This document shows positions 33,352 to 40,806 of a DNA stretch of 40,806 nucleotides, piece after piece. Source of the DNA: an uncultured Prevotella sp. (GTDB lineage: Bacteria; Bacteroidota; Bacteroidia; Bacteroidales; Bacteroidaceae). Each line of letters starts with the position of its first letter. The stretch's first letter is position 1. The notes under the pieces are model-generated. The model worked only from the letters and a program-made list of their open reading frames with translations, had not been told where the DNA came from and ran no database searches. The position numbers and the translations under genes were made by a program. Location of the stretch: contig ONPM01000035.1 of assembly GCA_900319715.1 (NCBI GenBank), positions 1 through 40,806 on the forward strand, written 5' to 3'.

Positions 33352-35703
33352 ATGAAAATGAAGAATTACATCATGAAGGGAAAAGGATTGGTGATAAGTA
33401 TTTCACTTTTTCACCTTTTCACCTTTTCACCTTTAAGGGCTCAGACGCCTGTCTATCTCGATGAGTCGAAACCGATTGAACAGCGCATCGACGATGCCCT
33501 TTCGAGGATGACGCTTGACGAGAAGATTGCCGTGATCCATGCACAGTCGAAATTCTCAAGTCCTGGTGTGAAGCGCCTCGGATTCCCTGACCTCTGGACA
33601 GACGACGGTCCTCACGGCGTGCGTCCTGACGTGCTCTGGGATGAGTGGGTACAGGCTGGACAGACCAACGACTCGTGTGTGGCCTTCCCTGCCCTCACCT
33701 GCCTGGCTGCCACGTGGAATCCCGCTATGGCCCGTCTCTATGGTGAGAGCCTGGGCGAGGAGGCCCTCTACAGGAACAAGAGTGTGATGCTGGGTCCTGG
33801 CGTGAACATCTACCGCACCCCGTTAGGAGGCCGCAACTTCGAGTATATGGGCGAGGATCCCTGGCTGGCCTCGCGCATGGTCATACCTTATATTATAGGA
33901 CTGCAGTCGAAAGGTGTGGCGGCCTGTGTGAAGCACTATGCCCTGAACAACGACGAAGAATACCGTCATCAGGTGAATGTCATCATCAGCGACCGTGCCC
34001 TCCACGAGATCTACCTGCCCGCCTTCAAGGCTGCTGTGCAGGAGGCTGAGGCGTGGTCGATCATGGGGGCATACAATCTTTATAAAGACCAACACAACTG
34101 CCACAATGATATCATGCTCAACAAGATCCTGAAACAGGACTGGGGCTTCGACGGTGTAGTCATCTCCGACTGGGGTGGCTGTCACGATACCGACGAGGCT
34201 GTCAGGAACGGACTCGACCTCGAGTTCGGCACCTGGACTGACGGATTGACAATGGGCAAGACCAATGCCTACGACAGTTACTATCTCGCTGATGCCTACA
34301 AGCAGGGCATCAAGGAAGGGAAGTACTCGACGAAGGAACTCGACGAGAAGGTACGCCGTCTGCTCCGTCTGTTCTACCGTACGACGATGAAGAAGAACAA
34401 GCCCTTCGGCTTCCTCTGCTCCGACAGTCACTATGAGGCAGCGCTAAAGATTGCCCAGGAAGGCATTGTGCTGCTGAAGAATGAGACCTCTCCCAGCCTC
34501 CCCAAAGGGGAGGGGCTATTACCTCTTACTCAGGAAAAGTTGCAGAAACTGCATTCCACTTCCCCCCTTGCGAGGGACAAGAGGGGGGCCTCCATCCTCG
34601 TGGTGGGCGAGAACGCCATTAAGATGATGACCGTTGGCGGTGGCTCCTCATCACTGAAGGTGCAACGCGAGATCCTGCCCCTCGACGGTATCAAAGCCCG
34701 GTTAAAGGGCGCACAAGTGGATTACGTCCGTGGTTATGTGGGAGACACCGTACAGAGTTACAATGGCGTGACAGTAGGCCGTTCGCTCTATGAGACCCGT
34801 TCTCAGGAAGAACTTACCGCTGAGGCTGTGGCAAAGGCTAAGGAGGCTGATGTCGTCATCTTCATCGGAGGTCTGAACAAGAGCGACCATCAGGACTGTG
34901 AGGGCCACGACCGTCTGTCGTACGACCTGCCCTACGCCCAGAACGAGGTCATCGAGGCCATCCTGAAGGTGAATCCCCGTCTGGTATATGTGAATATCTC
35001 CGGTAATGGTGCTGCCCTGCCGTGGCTCGACAAGGTACCTGCCGTGGTACAGGCCTGGTTCATCGGCTCTGAGGCTGGTGAGGCCATCGCCTCCGTACTC
35101 TTCGGTGATGTGAACCCCTCGGGTAAACTGCCCTTCACCTGGTACGCCTCGCTCGACCAGTGTGGCGCCCACGCCCTGAATGCCTATCCCGGCACATGGC
35201 GCGAAGACCACAAGATCATCGACGAGGAATACAAGGAAGGCATCTTCGTGGGCTACCGCTGGACGGACAAATTGTCAAATAGTAAATTGTCAAATGGTAA
35301 AATTCAAAGTCCTTTGTTCGCATTTGGTCATGGTCTGAGTTACACCACCTTTAAATTGGGTAAGATGACGGCCGATAAGACATCGATGACAGAGGGCGAC
35401 GAGATCACCTTCACCATCCCCGTCACCAATACGGGTAAGATGGCAGGTGCCGAGACCATACAACTATATATCAGCGACGTCGAGGCCTCTGTAGAGCGTC
35501 CCGTCAAGGAACTGAAGGCCTTCCAGAAGGTGTTCCTTCAGCCGGGCGAGACCCGTCAGGTAAGTCTGACCATCGACAAGCGGGCCTTGAGTTTCTACGA
35601 CGAGGCCAACAGCCAGTGGACGGCTGAGCCGGGTAAGTTTGAGGCTCTCGCAGGCACATCGTCTGACAAGATCGTCAGCCGTTGCTCATTTATTCTCAGA
35701 TAA
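33352..35703 (+). CDS. GH3 beta-glucosidase/xylosidase-type enzyme
   Basis: 783 residues with a signal peptide whose hydrophobic part ([13 protein letters not shown]) is encoded by an 8-nt repeat array. The N-terminal GH3 barrel has DGPHGVRPD, GPGVNIYRTPLGGRNFEYMGEDP, VKHYALNNDE and nucleophile D273 in VVISDWGG. The C-terminal GH3 domain and an FnIII-like domain (FAFGHGLSYTTFKL, LQPGETRQVSLTI) follow. Two in-frame insertions are visible. SPSLPKGEG through KRGAS (about residues 380-412) is encoded by a REP-like double palindrome, and LSNSKLSNGK (about residues 641-650) by a 15-bp tandem repeat. The active-site regions are intact, so it is probably functional. It would release monosaccharides in the periplasm. 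A strong terminator follows. Confidence 0.92.
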   Translation: MKMKNYIMKGKGLVISISLFHLFTFSPLRAQTPVYLDESKPIEQRIDDALSRMTLDEKIAVIHAQSKFSSPGVKRLGFPDLWTDDGPHGVRPDVLWDEWVQAGQTNDSCVAFPALTCLAATWNPAMARLYGESLGEEALYRNKSVMLGPGVNIYRTPLGGRNFEYMGEDPWLASRMVIPYIIGLQSKGVAACVKHYALNNDEEYRHQVNVIISDRALHEIYLPAFKAAVQEAEAWSIMGAYNLYKDQHNCHNDIMLNKILKQDWGFDGVVISDWGGCHDTDEAVRNGLDLEFGTWTDGLTMGKTNAYDSYYLADAYKQGIKEGKYSTKELDEKVRRLLRLFYRTTMKKNKPFGFLCSDSHYEAALKIAQEGIVLLKNETSPSLPKGEGLLPLTQEKLQKLHSTSPLARDKRGASILVVGENAIKMMTVGGGSSSLKVQREILPLDGIKARLKGAQVDYVRGYVGDTVQSYNGVTVGRSLYETRSQEELTAEAVAKAKEADVVIFIGGLNKSDHQDCEGHDRLSYDLPYAQNEVIEAILKVNPRLVYVNISGNGAALPWLDKVPAVVQAWFIGSEAGEAIASVLFGDVNPSGKLPFTWYASLDQCGAHALNAYPGTWREDHKIIDEEYKEGIFVGYRWTDKLSNSKLSNGKIQSPLFAFGHGLSYTTFKLGKMTADKTSMTEGDEITFTIPVTNTGKMAGAETIQLYISDVEASVERPVKELKAFQKVFLQPGETRQVSLTIDKRALSFYDEANSQWTAEPGKFEALAGTSSDKIVSRCSFILR
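33401..33434. repeat. 8-nt repeat array (family C, inverted) encoding a GH3 signal peptide
   Basis: TTTCACTT followed by three TTTTCACC units and TTT; read as FHLFTFSPL in the signal peptide of the GH3 enzyme starting at 33352. Confidence 0.9.
34488..34590. repeat. REP/BIME-like double palindrome inside the GH3 gene
   Basis: First palindrome CCTCCCC-AAA-GGGGAGG (34497-34513). Second has arms CCCCCCT (34562-34568) and AGGGGGG (34582-34588) around 13 nt. The ~100-bp segment stays in frame and adds about 33 residues between NET and ILVVGENA. Confidence 0.8.
35269..35298. repeat. 15-bp tandem repeat inside the GH3 gene
   Basis: AAATTGTCAAATAGT then AAATTGTCAAATGGT, in frame, encoding KLSNSKLSNG in a loop before the FAFGHGLSY motif. 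Confidence 0.88.
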
Positions 35704-35735
35704 AGTTGTTAATTAGTTAGATAGTGTATGTTTGT

Positions 35736-35781
35736 GACAGGAACCTAGCACTGGGAAGTGGTGGGTTTCTGTCTTTTTTTT
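35736..35781 (+). terminator. Intrinsic terminator of the PUL operon
   Basis: GACAGGAACC pairs with GGTTTCTGTC (one G-U), and CACT with AGTG around a GGGA loop, followed directly by eight T. It lies 33 bp after the GH3 stop. Confidence 0.88.
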
Positions 35782-35795
35782 CTGGCGGAAGCAAA

Positions 35796-35841
35796 TTTTT
35801 CACTTTTCACTCTTCACTTTTCACTTTTTTTCGTACCTTTG
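35796..35841 (+). promoter_or_regulatory. Promoter of the DUF6377 regulator with an upstream repeat array
   Basis: TTTTCACT-type 7-8-nt repeats fill 35796-35830, abutting the -7 box TACCTTTG at 35834-35841. The start codon is 21 bp downstream. The repeat occupies the position of the -33 element, as at the LicD promoter. Confidence 0.6.
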
Positions 35842-35861
35842 CCCACACAAAGACCAACTTT

Positions 35862-37511
35862 ATGAAAATAAGACTACTACTTACCTGGCTATTCATGGCT
35901 TCTGCTACCTTCTCTCTTGCTCAGGGAAAGGACTACAAATCGCTCTTACTCGAAATAGACAAGGCTATTGAGCAGTCCCCGGAGATTGTGGGACAATACG
36001 AACGGCAGATCGAAGAGACACGACAGCAATATCTCCATGCCCGTCAGCCTGAGGAGAAATACAAGCAGGCGTTCAGTCTCTATGAGCGCTACAAATCGTT
36101 TATGAACGACTCGGCTCTCTACTACCTCAGCGAGGCGATGCACTGGGCTGAGCGGATGGGGATGAAGGCACAGGTGGGAAACTGTCTGGCACTGAAGGCC
36201 TTCCAATGCTCCACCGTGGGCTATTACAACGAAGCCCTCGCCTTCCTGAAAAGCATCGACAAGCAGCAACTCGACAGCATCGGGCTGCGCCACTACTACC
36301 AGTCGCAGATGCACGTCTACGGCGAGTTGGGCTATTACTCCATCATCCCGCCGATGAAGGAACAATACTTCAAGCAGCAGACCACCTGGCGCGACTCGCT
36401 CTTCGCCCAGATCGACCATCAGGACCAGGACTACCTGATGTATAGGATCCAGGAACTGACGGCGCGCGACCAGTATGTGGAAGCCCGTAAGATCAGTGAC
36501 CAGTGGCTGAGCCGGCTGAATCCTGACAGCCGCGACTACGCCATTGCCTGCTATTACCGTTGGATGAGCAGCGACAACGATGACGACCGCAAATACTGGC
36601 TGGCGCAGTCGGCCCTGAGCGATGTGAGCCACGCCGTGATGGACCAAGCCTCGCTCCTCTCCTTGGCAGAACTCCTGAATGCTGACGGCGACCTGGACCG
36701 TTCGTACCGTTATATACGCTTCACATGGGACTGCAACAACCGCTTCAACACCCGTATGCGCTCTTGGCAGATCACGCCGATACTGAATGTGATCGAGAAC
36801 AATTACCAGCAGGCTGTGGATCATAACACGAAGGTGCTCCGGATGTCTATCATCGTAGTGAGCATCCTTGCGCTGCTGGTGCTGGCAGCCCTCTTCTTCG
36901 TGCATCGCAGGAACAAGCAGTTGGCTAGTGCACGGAATGCCCTGAAGACCTCGAATGACGAACTGGCCTCGGCAAACAGCCTGCTCGCCACACAGAAAGA
37001 CGAACTCGCCGCCCTTAATGGTCAATTGTCAATGGTCAATGGTCAATTAACTGAGAGCAACCGTGTGAAGGAGGAGTATATCGGACGGTTCATGAGCCTC
37101 TGCTCACAGTATATCGACAAACTCGACAACTACCGGAAGATGGTGAACAAGAAGATGAAGAACAAGGAACTCGACGAACTGTTCCAGATCTCCAAGTCTA
37201 CGGAGTTGAAGGAGAAGGAACTCGAAGAACTCTACGAGAACTTCGACACCGTGTTCCTCCATCTCTTCCCCAACTTCATCGACGACTTCAACGCCCTGCT
37301 GTTGCCAGAGGTGCAGGTGCAGCCCAAAGAAAACCGTCTGACGACGGATATCCGCATCTTCGCCCTCATCCGTCTGGGCATCGAGGACTCCTCGAAGATC
37401 GCGGAGTTTCTGCATTACTCCGTGAACACGATCTATAATTACCGTGCCCGACTGAAGAACGGAGCCGTCGGTAACCGTGAGACCTTCGAGAAGCGGGTGA
37501 AGGAGTTGTAA
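35862..37511 (+). CDS. DUF6377-type membrane-spanning transcriptional regulator
   Basis: 549 residues from the ATG at 35862 (MKIRLLLTWLFMASATFSLAQ, signal peptide); the frame open from 35724 crosses the terminator and promoter and is rejected. A helical, TPR-like periplasmic sensor runs to about residue 320. One transmembrane helix (about 328-350, MSIIVVSILALLVLAALFFV) leads to a coiled coil, then a cytosolic domain ending in a LuxR-like helix-turn-helix near 510-535 (KIAEFLHYSVNTIYNYRARL). This plan is that of the DUF6377/SusR-like regulators of Bacteroidales PULs, which sense glycan fragments in the periplasm. The coiled coil includes LNGQLSMVNGQL, encoded by GTCAATK heptamers. It probably controls this PUL (inferred from position). 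Confidence 0.87.
   Translation: MKIRLLLTWLFMASATFSLAQGKDYKSLLLEIDKAIEQSPEIVGQYERQIEETRQQYLHARQPEEKYKQAFSLYERYKSFMNDSALYYLSEAMHWAERMGMKAQVGNCLALKAFQCSTVGYYNEALAFLKSIDKQQLDSIGLRHYYQSQMHVYGELGYYSIIPPMKEQYFKQQTTWRDSLFAQIDHQDQDYLMYRIQELTARDQYVEARKISDQWLSRLNPDSRDYAIACYYRWMSSDNDDDRKYWLAQSALSDVSHAVMDQASLLSLAELLNADGDLDRSYRYIRFTWDCNNRFNTRMRSWQITPILNVIENNYQQAVDHNTKVLRMSIIVVSILALLVLAALFFVHRRNKQLASARNALKTSNDELASANSLLATQKDELAALNGQLSMVNGQLTESNRVKEEYIGRFMSLCSQYIDKLDNYRKMVNKKMKNKELDELFQISKSTELKEKELEELYENFDTVFLHLFPNFIDDFNALLLPEVQVQPKENRLTTDIRIFALIRLGIEDSSKIAEFLHYSVNTIYNYRARLKNGAVGNRETFEKRVKEL
37021..37048. repeat. GTCAATK heptamer array inside the DUF6377 regulator gene
   Basis: Four contiguous heptamers GTCAATT, GTCAATG, GTCAATG, GTCAATT. 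They encode the QLSMVNGQL stretch in the coiled coil just inside the membrane. Confidence 0.9.
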
Positions 37512-37516
37512 GTTTT

Positions 37517-37584
37517 GTTTACAGTTTACGGTTTACGGTTTACAGATGATTACTATTTAGGGTTTACAGTTTACAGATGATTAC
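37517..37584. repeat. Two family A heptamer arrays in tandem
   Basis: 37517-37553 (four GTTTACR units plus GATGATTAC) and 37562-37584 (two units plus the same end module), with 8 bp between. They fill the gap between the regulator stop and the last GH3 gene. Confidence 0.92.
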
Positions 37585-37604
37585 ATTTTAAAAACAGTTA
37601 TATT

Positions 37605-40142
37605 ATGAAGATTCAAATTTCAAGATTCAAATTTCACAATTCATCGATGAATCGTCTGCTCTTCGGCGCAGCATTCTTCACGCTTTCACCTTTTCACCTT
37701 TTCACCTTTTCTCAGGCCATCCCTCGTGATGCAGCCTTGGAGGCAAAGGTAGAGAAGACCCTCGCCCGCATGACCCTCGACGAGAAGATCGGACAGATGC
37801 TCGAACTGAACCTCGACGTGATGGGTAAGATGACCGTCGAGAATGCTCAGGTAGACCGTGAGAAGGTGCGTTCTGTATTGCAGCAGTATGGCCGCTCTGA
37901 CGCTGAGGTGAAAGAGATGCTGAAGATGACCGACCAAGAGATTATCGATAAGTTGGGCGCCTTCCCCGTGGATATCTACAAGGGCGACACCAAGCGTGTG
38001 TGGCAACTCAACGAGACGATGCTCGACACGCTCATCTCCAAATGGAAGGTGGGATCGATCCTCAACGCCCCTGGCACCCGTGCCCCAAGCGTAGACCAGT
38101 GGCAGAAGTGGATCCGCCGGATTCAGGAGAAGTCGATGAAGTACCTCGGCATCCCTGACATCTACGGCCTCGACCACAACCATGGCGTCACCTACACCGC
38201 TGGCGGCACCCTCTTCCCCCAGCCCATCAACATGGGTGCCACGTTCAATACCGAACTGGTGTTCAAAGGTGCAGAGATCACGGCATACGAGAGCCGCGCT
38301 GCCAACTGCCCGTGGGTGTATAACCCTGTGGTGGACCTGAGCCGCGACCCCCGCTGGCCCCGTGTCTATGAGAGTTTCGGCGAGGATGCCATCGTGAACG
38401 CGAAGATGGTGGCTGCCGAGATCAGAGGCTATCAGGGCGACGACAACAACCACATCGACCGTTTCCACGTAGGTACCAGCACGAAGCACTACTTCGCCTA
38501 CGGAGCCCCCTGGTCAGGTAAGGACCGCACGCCTGCCTACCTCTCGCCGCAGATGATCCGTGAGAAATACTTCGAGCCCTTCAAGGCCGCAGCCCTCGCA
38601 GGCACCCTGACCATGATGGTCAACTCCGCCTCGATCAACGGTGTGCCTGTGCATGCCAGTTACGAGTATCTGACGAAGTGGCTGAAGGAAGACCTGCAAT
38701 GGGACGGATTCCTCGTGACCGACTGGGCCGACATCAACAACCTCTTCTCCCGCGAACACGTGGCCAAGGACAAGAAGGATGCCATCCGCATCGCCATCAA
38801 TGCCGGTATCGACATGTCGATGGACCCCTACAGCGTCGAGTTCTGCATCCTGTTGAAGGAACTGGTCAACGAGGGCAAGGTGAAGATGTCGCGTATCGAC
38901 GATGCCGTGCGCCGCATCCTCCGTGCGAAGTATCGCCTCGGCCTCTTCGATGAGCCCAACACGGGTGGCAAGGGCTTCGAGAAGTTCGGCTCCGACGAGT
39001 TCGCCGCCGCCTCTTTGAAGGCCGCCGAAGAGTCCATCGTCCTCCTCAAGAACGACGACGCCATCCTGCCGCTTTCTGTAAACCGTAAACTGTCAACTGT
39101 AAACAAGAAAATCCTCCTCACTGGCCCCAATGCCAACCAGATGCGCTGCCTCCACGGTGGCTGGAGTTACACCTGGCAGGGCTCGAAGGCCGAAGACCTC
39201 TCAGAGAAGTACAACACCATCTACGAGGCCCTCTGCAACAAGTATGGCAAGGACAACATCATCCTCGAACAGGGTGTGACCTACGATGAGAACAAAGCCT
39301 ACTACGACGAGAACGAGCCTGAGATTGACAAGGCAGTAGCCGCCACTGCCCAGGCCGACATCATCATCGCCTGCATCGGTGAGAACTCGTATACCGAGAC
39401 CCCGGGTAACCTCACGGACCTCTGGCTCTCAGAGAACCAGCGCAACCTCGTGAAGGCCCTTGCCAAGACGGGCAAGCCCATCATCCTCGTGCTGAATGAA
39501 GGCCGTCCGCGCCTCATCGCCGACATCGAGCCCCTCGCCAAGGCCGTCATCGACATCCTCATCCCTGGCAACTATGGCGGCGATGCCCTCGCCAACCTCC
39601 TCGCCGGCGACGCTAACTTCAGCGGCAAGATGCCTTACACCTATCCCCGTGAAATCAACTCGCTGAATACCTACGACTATAAGGTCTCTGAGGAAGTGGG
39701 AACGATGGCTGGCGCCTACAACTACGATGCCAAGGTCTCGCTGCAGTGGCCCTTCGGCTACGGCCTGAGTTACACCACCTACGAATATTCGAACCTGAAG
39801 GTGGACAAGACCTCGTTTACGGCTGACGACATCCTCACCGTTACTGTCAATGTGAAGAATACTGGTTCACGTGCTGGTAAGGAGGCCGTGCTGCTCTACT
39901 CCTCAGACCTCGTCGCCTCGATCGTGCCAGACAACAAGCGCCTGCGTGACTTCACAAAGATCTCCCTCGAACCAGGCGAGACCAAGACCGTCACCTTCCA
40001 GCTCCCTGCCAAGTCCCTCGCCTTCGTCGGAGCCGATGGCAAGTGGACGCTCGAAGAAGGTGACTTCCTCCTGAAGGTCGGCAACCAGCAGATCGGCACT
40101 GCCTGCACCAAGACGAAGGTCTGGGACACCCCGAATATCTGA
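37605..40142 (+). CDS. GH3 beta-glucosidase-type enzyme (BglX-like)
   Basis: 845 residues from 37605; an in-frame ATG at 37647 ([11 protein letters not shown]) would give a shorter signal peptide and is a real alternative, since a 14-bp tandem repeat (AAGATTCAAATTTC, 37608-37635) lies between them. The signal core [12 protein letters not shown] is encoded by TTTTCACC repeats. The barrel has [48 protein letters not shown] and nucleophile D373 (from 37605) in FLVTDWADI. The C-terminal GH3 and FnIII-like domains ([28 protein letters not shown]) are complete. A short insertion, [13 protein letters not shown], is encoded by a heptamer array (39076-39104). No separate promoter was seen, so it is probably cotranscribed with the regulator. 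Role: exo-acting beta-glucosidase of the PUL. Confidence 0.92.
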   Translation: MKIQISRFKFHNSSMNRLLFGAAFFTLSPFHLFTFSQAIPRDAALEAKVEKTLARMTLDEKIGQMLELNLDVMGKMTVENAQVDREKVRSVLQQYGRSDAEVKEMLKMTDQEIIDKLGAFPVDIYKGDTKRVWQLNETMLDTLISKWKVGSILNAPGTRAPSVDQWQKWIRRIQEKSMKYLGIPDIYGLDHNHGVTYTAGGTLFPQPINMGATFNTELVFKGAEITAYESRAANCPWVYNPVVDLSRDPRWPRVYESFGEDAIVNAKMVAAEIRGYQGDDNNHIDRFHVGTSTKHYFAYGAPWSGKDRTPAYLSPQMIREKYFEPFKAAALAGTLTMMVNSASINGVPVHASYEYLTKWLKEDLQWDGFLVTDWADINNLFSREHVAKDKKDAIRIAINAGIDMSMDPYSVEFCILLKELVNEGKVKMSRIDDAVRRILRAKYRLGLFDEPNTGGKGFEKFGSDEFAAASLKAAEESIVLLKNDDAILPLSVNRKLSTVNKKILLTGPNANQMRCLHGGWSYTWQGSKAEDLSEKYNTIYEALCNKYGKDNIILEQGVTYDENKAYYDENEPEIDKAVAATAQADIIIACIGENSYTETPGNLTDLWLSENQRNLVKALAKTGKPIILVLNEGRPRLIADIEPLAKAVIDILIPGNYGGDALANLLAGDANFSGKMPYTYPREINSLNTYDYKVSEEVGTMAGAYNYDAKVSLQWPFGYGLSYTTYEYSNLKVDKTSFTADDILTVTVNVKNTGSRAGKEAVLLYSSDLVASIVPDNKRLRDFTKISLEPGETKTVTFQLPAKSLAFVGADGKWTLEEGDFLLKVGNQQIGTACTKTKVWDTPNI
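37684..37710. repeat. 8-nt repeat array (family C) encoding the second GH3 signal peptide
   Basis: TTTCACC followed by two TTTTCACC units and TTTT, read as FHLFTFS, the same peptide as in the GH3 at 33352. Confidence 0.9.
39076..39104. repeat. Family A heptamer array inside the last GH3 gene
   Basis: CTGTAAACCGTAAACTGTCA with AACTGTAAAC after it: inverted GTTTACR units, in frame, encoding VNRKLSTVN in the linker before ILLTGPNAN. The GATGATTAC end module is absent. Confidence 0.85.
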
Positions 40143-40255
40143 TGCTTTGGGACAGATTCTGTCTTAATCTCCAAATAAAAGAGAAGAAAAATAGAACATA
40201 TTAACAAACATTATCCGTTTGACATTTAAAAGCATAATTATCTTGTCCACTTTTG

Positions 40256-40806
40256 TTAGAAAGGGGGATTTCCGTGCTCGTCAGTCGCATTCCAGTCTGC
40301 AGGGTCACGTTTTGGTCCTATGCAGTCCTCCGGCTCATATTCCAGTTCCGTGTCCTCTTCCTTCATCTTCTTTTGGTGTGTGTGCGTCTTGTCGCGCATC
40401 GGGTCATACTCCTCGCCGTTCTTCCATAGAGTGTATATAAGCAGGAGCAGACGCCGCATGGCGGCTGTCACGCCAATCTTCTTCTGCTTGGGGTGCTTCT
40501 GACATATCCTCCCGTATACAGTCTTTATCTGCGGGTTGTAGCGAACAGCAACCAGTGCTGGCATGTAGAGTGCTGCACGTATGTGAGCGTTCCCTTTTTT
40601 TGAGATTGCATGCTTCGGGTCTTCCCTACCTGACTGTTTGGCTCTCACATCGAGCCCGGCATAGCTTGTGAGCTGCTTTCTGTTCTCTATGAGGTGGAAA
40701 CCCTCTGTCTCTGCAACAATGCATACGACGGTGGTCACTCCGAGTCCCTTGGTCTTGGCGATGCGCTTCACCCTGGCCTCCAACTCCTTGTCCTCGGTAA
40801 TCTTCT
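40256..40806 (-). CDS. IS110-family transposase, C-terminal part only (cut by window edge)
   Basis: About 183 codons of the C-terminal half, open through the window end at 40806. The 'start' at 40783 is only a TTG inside the gene. The transposase-20 (IS116/IS110/IS902) domain is seen in KRIAKTKGLGVTTVVCIVAE, QLTSYAGLDVRAKQSG, KKGNAHIRAALYMPALVAVRYNP and KKIGVTAAMRRLLLLIYTLW. The N-terminal DEDD catalytic domain would lie beyond the window. A charged tail (KMKEEDTELEYEPEDC and onward) extends past the usual domain end. It marks the downstream boundary of the PUL; the element ends cannot be located because IS110 elements usually lack terminal inverted repeats. Confidence 0.88.
   Translation of the reverse strand, partial: KITEDKELEARVKRIAKTKGLGVTTVVCIVAETEGFHLIENRKQLTSYAGLDVRAKQSGREDPKHAISKKGNAHIRAALYMPALVAVRYNPQIKTVYGRICQKHPKQKKIGVTAAMRRLLLLIYTLWKNGEEYDPMRDKTHTHQKKMKEEDTELEYEPEDCIGPKRDPADWNATDEHGNPPF

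Noticed and set aside
37647-40142. ATG at 37647 as the main start of the last GH3 gene
   Set aside because: Plausible, but the A-rich leader before 37605 fits Bacteroidetes starts better; recorded as an alternative only.
40151-40163. 13-bp palindrome (GACAGA / TCTGTC) after the last GH3 gene as an IS end
   Set aside because: IS110 elements usually lack terminal inverted repeats, no partner copy is visible, and a short palindrome after a stop codon is more simply a 3' stem.

Overview
The window looks like a chromosomal segment of a Prevotella-type Bacteroidales. The grounds are a SusC/SusD glycan-utilisation locus, promoter cores of the form TAnnTTTG (often followed by CA) with an occasional TTG/TTTG about 19-20 bp upstream, very little Shine-Dalgarno signal, a 31-residue 'smalltalk' protein, and the families DUF6377, DUF6080 and DUF4840. 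Genus is inferred from gene content only.

Layout. 1-1048 (-): ECF sigma factor translationally coupled to a truncated membrane anti-sigma-like protein. 1315-3044 (-): DUF4840-like lipoprotein, then a RAYT-type HUH transposase fused to a Rossmann-like domain and carrying two copies of a 21-bp palindrome. 3180-8159 (-): TolC / HlyD-type adaptor / MacB-FtsX permease efflux operon with no ATPase gene. 8313-10542 (+): divergent operon of a REC-Fis response regulator lacking the AAA+ domain, a histidine kinase and a DUF4130 DNA-metabolism protein. 10493-12856 (-): GH3 lipoprotein. 13022-19924: FAH-family enzyme, DUF6080 membrane protein, glycosyltransferase, LicD protein, acyltransferase and Wzx-like flippase, a small surface-polysaccharide cluster. 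20054-21613 (+): 5'-nucleotidase. 21708-21803 (-): smalltalk protein.

22153-40142 (+) is a beta-glucan-type polysaccharide utilisation locus: SusC, SusD, a surface glycan-binding lipoprotein with three tandem CBM-like modules, BACON-GH16, a CotH-kinase-like protein, GH5, GH3, a strong terminator, then a membrane-spanning DUF6377 regulator with its own promoter and a further GH3. The model (inferred) is surface cleavage by GH16, capture by SGBP/SusD, import by SusC, periplasmic trimming by GH5 and GH3, and sensing by the DUF6377 protein. The window ends in a truncated IS110-family transposase.

The most unusual signal is a set of dispersed 7-15-nt short tandem repeat arrays. They lie between genes and also in frame inside genes (flippase twice, LicD, both PUL GH3 enzymes, the DUF6377 protein, the CotH tail). 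Several arrays end in a shared non-repeated module, some form inverted pairs (between convergent genes, and around a start codon), and one family encodes part of the signal-peptide region of both PUL GH3 enzymes. A REP/BIME-like double palindrome is also embedded in frame in one GH3 gene.
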